NCBI GenBank assembly: GCA_900542185.1
Contig: UQMZ01000013.1
Span: 1 to 64,000 of the forward strand
DNA length: 64,000 nt
Direction of reading: 5' to 3'
Source of the DNA: an uncultured Bacteroidales bacterium
GTDB lineage: Bacteria; Bacteroidota; Bacteroidia; Bacteroidales; Muribaculaceae
Below the pieces are notes generated by a model. It did no database searches, was not told the origin of the DNA, and saw nothing but the letters and a program-made list of their open reading frames with translations. This document shows, in pieces, positions 60,483 through 64,000 of this stretch. The first letter of the stretch is position 1; every line of letters starts with the position of its first letter. The translations under genes were made by a program, and so were the position numbers.

Positions 60483-61946
60483 ATGAAACGGAACATTTAC
60501 GGAGCCAAAATGTTAGTGGTAGACCTGATACTGGTGAGTATATGGGCCATATTGTTCAGTCGGTGTGTCAGCCCCGGAATTCTGCTGCTGATCCCGATCC
60601 GTGTGGCGCTGAGTTTTGAGATGCATCGCATGTCACCGTGGACTCTTGTGTCGGCGATTGGATTCATGATGGCATACTTGTGTTGCGGCCACTGGACCTA
60701 TCCATTCGAAAAAATGGCATTCGGATTTTTCAACGTAGTCCTTGATCCGGACTCCCTGAGCCAGATTTATTCACAACCGCTGGAATGGGAAATGAAGGTA
60801 TGGATCAACTCATTTGCAATTATAGGATTGCTGTGGATGGCTGTAATGCCGGTGGTTATGGGTATCCGATACAGGAATTTACGCGAAATTAAATGGAGTC
60901 GGAAATGGATATGGATATGGCTTTACCTTGTGCCATTTCTGGCCATAAGTATATGGGCAACTTTGAAGGAAGGTGAAGTAGGCATCATATTGATGGGACT
61001 TGTCATTGCAGGCCTACCGGCTGTATATTGGAGCATATACGAACGTCATGGGCGATCGGTGGTTCAGCTGCTTTTGCAGAATAAGGCCATTGTCTGGTAT
61101 GGCCAGTACTCGGCATTGATGTTATCGGTTTTCACTATCGGCATGGAGGATATCAACACCTTGAAATGGTTCGGACTGATGTTGTTTCCGCCTTTGTTTT
61201 ATATAATGTTGATGAGATCGATGCATCTTGGCACCGCTCTGACGCGTTGTTGTGTGGCACTTGCTGTTTCAGGAAGGCTCTACTGGATGACGCTCTGTGT
61301 ATGCAAAACCTGGACTATTGCACTGCTGATTGCCGCTGTAGGCCTTGTAGTATATAGTGCCATTGAGACGGGTATCAGAACCAAGAGGTGGAAGGCCCCG
61401 GTAATCTTAGCTATTGCATTGCCCACTGTCATAGTGCCGTTTACACTCGGCTTGAATCCATACGTTGTGACGGAAGCCGATGATCTGCATAAATCGGTCA
61501 GTGGTCTGACTGTCGGCAGAGGCATGTATATCGTAGAGAAAGACACGTGGACACCCGATAGCCTTCCTTTGTGCGGAGACTGTAGGAAATATGGCATCCG
61601 TGACCGATATGGGCTGATATTGCCGATTGAATATGGTGAACTGAAAGCCTTGGACAGAGGAGGACGATTCGTCAGAACCAACTCTGTTGCGACATGGAAT
61701 TACCAAGGATCGGATAACCGCTATGGAATGTTCGATACATACAAGCGCGTTTTTGTGATCAATCCTAAAGATATGGCAGTGACCGATTTGGAAATGATCG
61801 GCGAGAAGTCATATCTATTATACGGGGCAAACGGCCAACCATTCGCCACTCTGTATCTGCCCGGACTGTATGACGGTCGATATAATCCGGAGACGCGTAT
61901 CGAACCATATACAGCAGATGCTCCGGTACATAAGCTTCTGAAATGA
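60483..61946 (+). CDS. Polytopic membrane protein with WG-repeat-like tail
   Basis: A 487-residue protein with about ten predicted membrane helices in the first 330 residues and a soluble C-terminal part. The tail shows phrases like RYGLILPIEYGEL and RYGMFDTYKRVFV, resembling WG (KWG) repeats. I do not recognise the membrane family. It is divergent from the RyR/TIR operon with a palindrome between them, so the two may be co-regulated, but that is inference only. Confidence 0.6.
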   Translation: MKRNIYGAKMLVVDLILVSIWAILFSRCVSPGILLLIPIRVALSFEMHRMSPWTLVSAIGFMMAYLCCGHWTYPFEKMAFGFFNVVLDPDSLSQIYSQPLEWEMKVWINSFAIIGLLWMAVMPVVMGIRYRNLREIKWSRKWIWIWLYLVPFLAISIWATLKEGEVGIILMGLVIAGLPAVYWSIYERHGRSVVQLLLQNKAIVWYGQYSALMLSVFTIGMEDINTLKWFGLMLFPPLFYIMLMRSMHLGTALTRCCVALAVSGRLYWMTLCVCKTWTIALLIAAVGLVVYSAIETGIRTKRWKAPVILAIALPTVIVPFTLGLNPYVVTEADDLHKSVSGLTVGRGMYIVEKDTWTPDSLPLCGDCRKYGIRDRYGLILPIEYGELKALDRGGRFVRTNSVATWNYQGSDNRYGMFDTYKRVFVINPKDMAVTDLEMIGEKSYLLYGANGQPFATLYLPGLYDGRYNPETRIEPYTADAPVHKLLK

Positions 61947-62002
61947 AAATATCTAAATTATATTTGCCGTTTAATTGATATAGTCTGAGCAGTCACAGGT
62001 AA

Positions 62003-62200
62003 AATGGCTCAGGCAAACATGAAACAACATATGGATTAGAAGAGTATCTCATAGAAAATCTACCGCACCCACAACGCCAAAAGTGGCATAGTTATGAAAT
62101 TCATGCGTTATTTGATTATGATTATGGCGTTGGTATTCGCATTGCCGATGACAGAGCCCCTGACTATCTGAAACGTGCCGCGCGAGCACTCGAAAAGTAA
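62003..62200 (+). pseudogene. Possible gene remnant without start codon
   Basis: An open frame of 65 codons with protein-like composition (LEEYLIENLPHPQRQKWHSY, then HALFDYDYGVGIRIADD) ends in TAA at 62198-62200. It has no ATG, GTG or TTG near its 5' end and is preceded by an in-frame stop, so it looks like the 3' remnant of a decayed or displaced gene. It covers most of the spacer between 61946 and 62309. Confidence 0.4.
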
Positions 62201-62281
62201 TTGTCAGCGTTGCATAGGTCATAGTTGGTGCTTTTTCAACAAATCCGGCATATTTCAGCTCTCTTTTTCGATAAATTTTAG

Positions 62282-62289
62282 TAATTTTG
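62282..62289 (+). promoter_or_regulatory. Promoter of the RelA/SpoT homolog
   Basis: TAATTTTG 20 bases upstream of ATG 62309, giving a very short leader. Confidence 0.5.
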
Positions 62290-62308
62290 AGGTTTTAAGA
62301 CGAAGATT

Positions 62309-64000
62309 ATGCAGGAAGACTACGACAGAATAATTCAGGAAAGAGCCGAGCACGTGTTTAAGGTCATGGCCGGGCGTGTTTCCGCCGAGGATATGGAGCG
62401 TATCCGGGCGGCATTCGAGCTGGCGCGCAAGGCTCATGCACCGCAGAAGCGCAAGACCGGCGAGCCGTACATTTTCCATCCCATAGCGGTGGCCAACATC
62501 GCGGCGGAAGAACTGATGCTTGGCGCCAATCCTGTCATAGCCTGTTTCCTGCATGACGTGGTGGAGGACACCGATTATACGATTGATGACATTCAGGCGC
62601 GTTTCGGCTACGACGTGGCTTTCCTTGTGAGGGTGGTGACAAAGAAGCCTACCAAGGACTATGAGCTGTCGAAACAGCTGGACAATTACCGTCAGTTGCT
62701 CAACTCGATGCAGTATGACATCCGTGCCATTCTGGTGAAACTGGCCGACCGGCTCCACAACATGCGGACCCTTGAGTCGATGAAGCCTGAAAAGCAGATG
62801 AAAATCGCCGGCGAGACCGACTATTTCTATGCTCCGCTCGCCAACCGCCTGGGCCTCTATAACATCAAGACCGAACTGGAGAACCTGTCGTTCCGTTTCC
62901 GTTGTCCTGACGAGTACGAGGATATTTCATCGCTAATTGCCCGTCATGTGGCTGCAAACAGAGACAATCTCCAGAAGTTTCGCAGTCAGATCGCGGCGAC
63001 TTTGTCGGCGGCAGGTATCAAGGCCCGTGTCCGTGTGGATTATCGCCGTCCGTTCAGCCTGTGGAGAAAGATGAAGAAATACGGTGATGATTTCAACCAT
63101 CTGAAATACCGTCACTTTGTCGAGGTTGTGTTTGACGAGAAGAAGACAGGTCTGAGCGAGAAGGAGATGGCGATGAAGATATATTGCATTCTGACCGATC
63201 GATTCAAGGAGAAGCATTGCAGCATGAGCAACTATATCGACTCGCCCAAGGAGAACGGATATCAGAGCATACACGTCAAACTGCTGCCTGATTTCGGGCG
63301 CTGGCAGGAAGTGCATATCAGCAGCGAGGCCATGATTCTGCAGTCGCAGTTGGGATGTGTGGTGGAGAGTAACGAAACCAACATCAAGACATGGATCGAC
63401 AAGTTCCGCACCGTGCTGCAGGATACCATCAGCGGTCCGAAGCGCAGCGAAAGGTATATGGAGGATGTGATCACCGCCTTCTATAACGATGACATACAGG
63501 TATTCACGCCCAAGGGAAAGAAGATAATCCTGCCGCAAAACGCTACGGTAATAGATTTCGCATACGAAGTAAGTCCTCGTCTTGGCAACCATGCCAAATA
63601 TGCTCGGATCAACAGTCGTCTTGAACCTGTCGACGCTACTCTTCGGCGTGGAGATGTTGTGGAGATTTTCACGGATCCGGCATGTCATCCCGAGCGGGAC
63701 TGGGCTGCGTTCGCCCACACGTTCAAGGCGCGCAAGTCCATTCAGCGTTACATTGAATCAGTTCCTCAATGCGACTATTGCCGATGTCCGGAATGCAATC
63801 CCATACCCGGCGAGGAAGTGATAGGCATCCGCAATCATTTCCGTCCGGAACTGATCACCATACATAAGCGTGATTGCCGGCTTGCCATAAGCATGGCCTC
63901 GCAATACGGCGACGACGTGGTGTCGGTAGATTTCAACGCCGACCAGTCATTGTATCCTGTCACCTTGAGGGTGCGTGCCGTGGACCGCAGCCATCTGTTT
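62309..64000 (+). CDS. RelA/SpoT homolog, hydrolase motifs intact, synthetase degenerate (partial)
   Basis: 564 codons are visible and the gene runs off the right edge. The N-terminal HD hydrolase is complete: RKTGEPYIFHPI, FLHDVVEDTDYT, KLADRLHNMRTL and YAPLANRLGLY. The synthetase domain is poorly conserved: the usual GRPKHIYSI reads VDYRRPFSL, and the YDLLAVR aspartate site reads KYRHFVE. The glutamate in QEVHI is kept. A TGS domain (VFTPKGKKIILPQNATVIDFAYEV, about 399-460) lacks the usual His-Thr pair. It probably degrades (p)ppGpp rather than making it. The C-terminal regulatory domains are not seen. Confidence 0.9.
   Translation, partial: MQEDYDRIIQERAEHVFKVMAGRVSAEDMERIRAAFELARKAHAPQKRKTGEPYIFHPIAVANIAAEELMLGANPVIACFLHDVVEDTDYTIDDIQARFGYDVAFLVRVVTKKPTKDYELSKQLDNYRQLLNSMQYDIRAILVKLADRLHNMRTLESMKPEKQMKIAGETDYFYAPLANRLGLYNIKTELENLSFRFRCPDEYEDISSLIARHVAANRDNLQKFRSQIAATLSAAGIKARVRVDYRRPFSLWRKMKKYGDDFNHLKYRHFVEVVFDEKKTGLSEKEMAMKIYCILTDRFKEKHCSMSNYIDSPKENGYQSIHVKLLPDFGRWQEVHISSEAMILQSQLGCVVESNETNIKTWIDKFRTVLQDTISGPKRSERYMEDVITAFYNDDIQVFTPKGKKIILPQNATVIDFAYEVSPRLGNHAKYARINSRLEPVDATLRRGDVVEIFTDPACHPERDWAAFAHTFKARKSIQRYIESVPQCDYCRCPECNPIPGEEVIGIRNHFRPELITIHKRDCRLAISMASQYGDDVVSVDFNADQSLYPVTLRVRAVDRSHLF

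Overview
The window looks like the left end of a contig from an uncultured gut member of the Bacteroidales, most likely a Muribaculaceae-type genome. Evidence: recurring TAnnTTTG promoter boxes with weak Shine-Dalgarno sites, a type B fumarate reductase/succinate dehydrogenase operon, large secreted proteins ending in type IX secretion (T9SS) C-terminal sorting domains, a fused SecDF, a B12-dependent ribonucleotide reductase and DUF5723/DUF3108 proteins. The first 43 bases are Nextera library adapter, not genome, so the left edge is an assembly or trimming artefact.

Layout. 44-1190: a REP-associated tyrosine transposase (RAYT) bracketed by two inverted clusters of GTAG-type REP hairpins. 1445-2700: an IS110-family element with a structured leader that may encode a bridge RNA. 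2847-10438: two large secreted T9SS cargo proteins (a multidomain adhesin-like protein and an M6 metalloprotease). 10665-14491: fumarate reductase operon frdC-A-B. 14707-17676: secDF. 17935-22448: an Ig-like lipoprotein and an orphan terminase small/large pair, followed by a structured RNA and tRNA-Pro(GGG). 22861-29481: YeiH-type exporter, purT, DUF3108 protein, a lipoprotein/DUF5723 pair. 29715-37614: four-helix-bundle protein, a VNTR, guaA with a 340-bp inverted-repeat element in its leader, nrdJ, an AraC regulator and an EamA transporter. 37810-43480: rubredoxin (52 aa), a small lipoprotein, and a five-gene operon DUF1015 - C45-like hydrolase - membrane protein - thioesterase - dprA. 43581-49512: nucleoside phosphorylase, tRNA-Ser(CGA), acyltransferase, RelE-type toxin/antitoxin, RidA, UDG-like protein, YjbQ, aldo/keto reductase.

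The most notable region is 49697-60370: eleven genes on the minus strand with overlaps or very short gaps, apparently one operon. In transcription order they encode a membrane TrkA-N/RyR protein, an ECF-like sigma factor, an anti-sigma-like/cysteine-peptidase-like/RyR fusion, a TIR protein, a PrsW-type intramembrane protease, a TIR-TM-coiled-coil-WD40 protein, a stand-alone RyR protein, an M48 protease with a zinc ribbon, and three small proteins. The mix of ligand-binding domains (RyR, TrkA-N), probable NAD-cleaving domains (TIR), three proteases and a dedicated sigma factor suggests a sense-and-respond system for stress or biological conflict. I do not recognise it as a named defence system. 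A divergent membrane protein (60483-61946) and a RelA/SpoT homolog with an intact hydrolase but degraded synthetase motifs (62309 to the right edge) close the window.

Proteins were identified by reading motifs and recalling families; no database search was run. Start codons were moved where a promoter box or an ATG argued against the longest reading frame.
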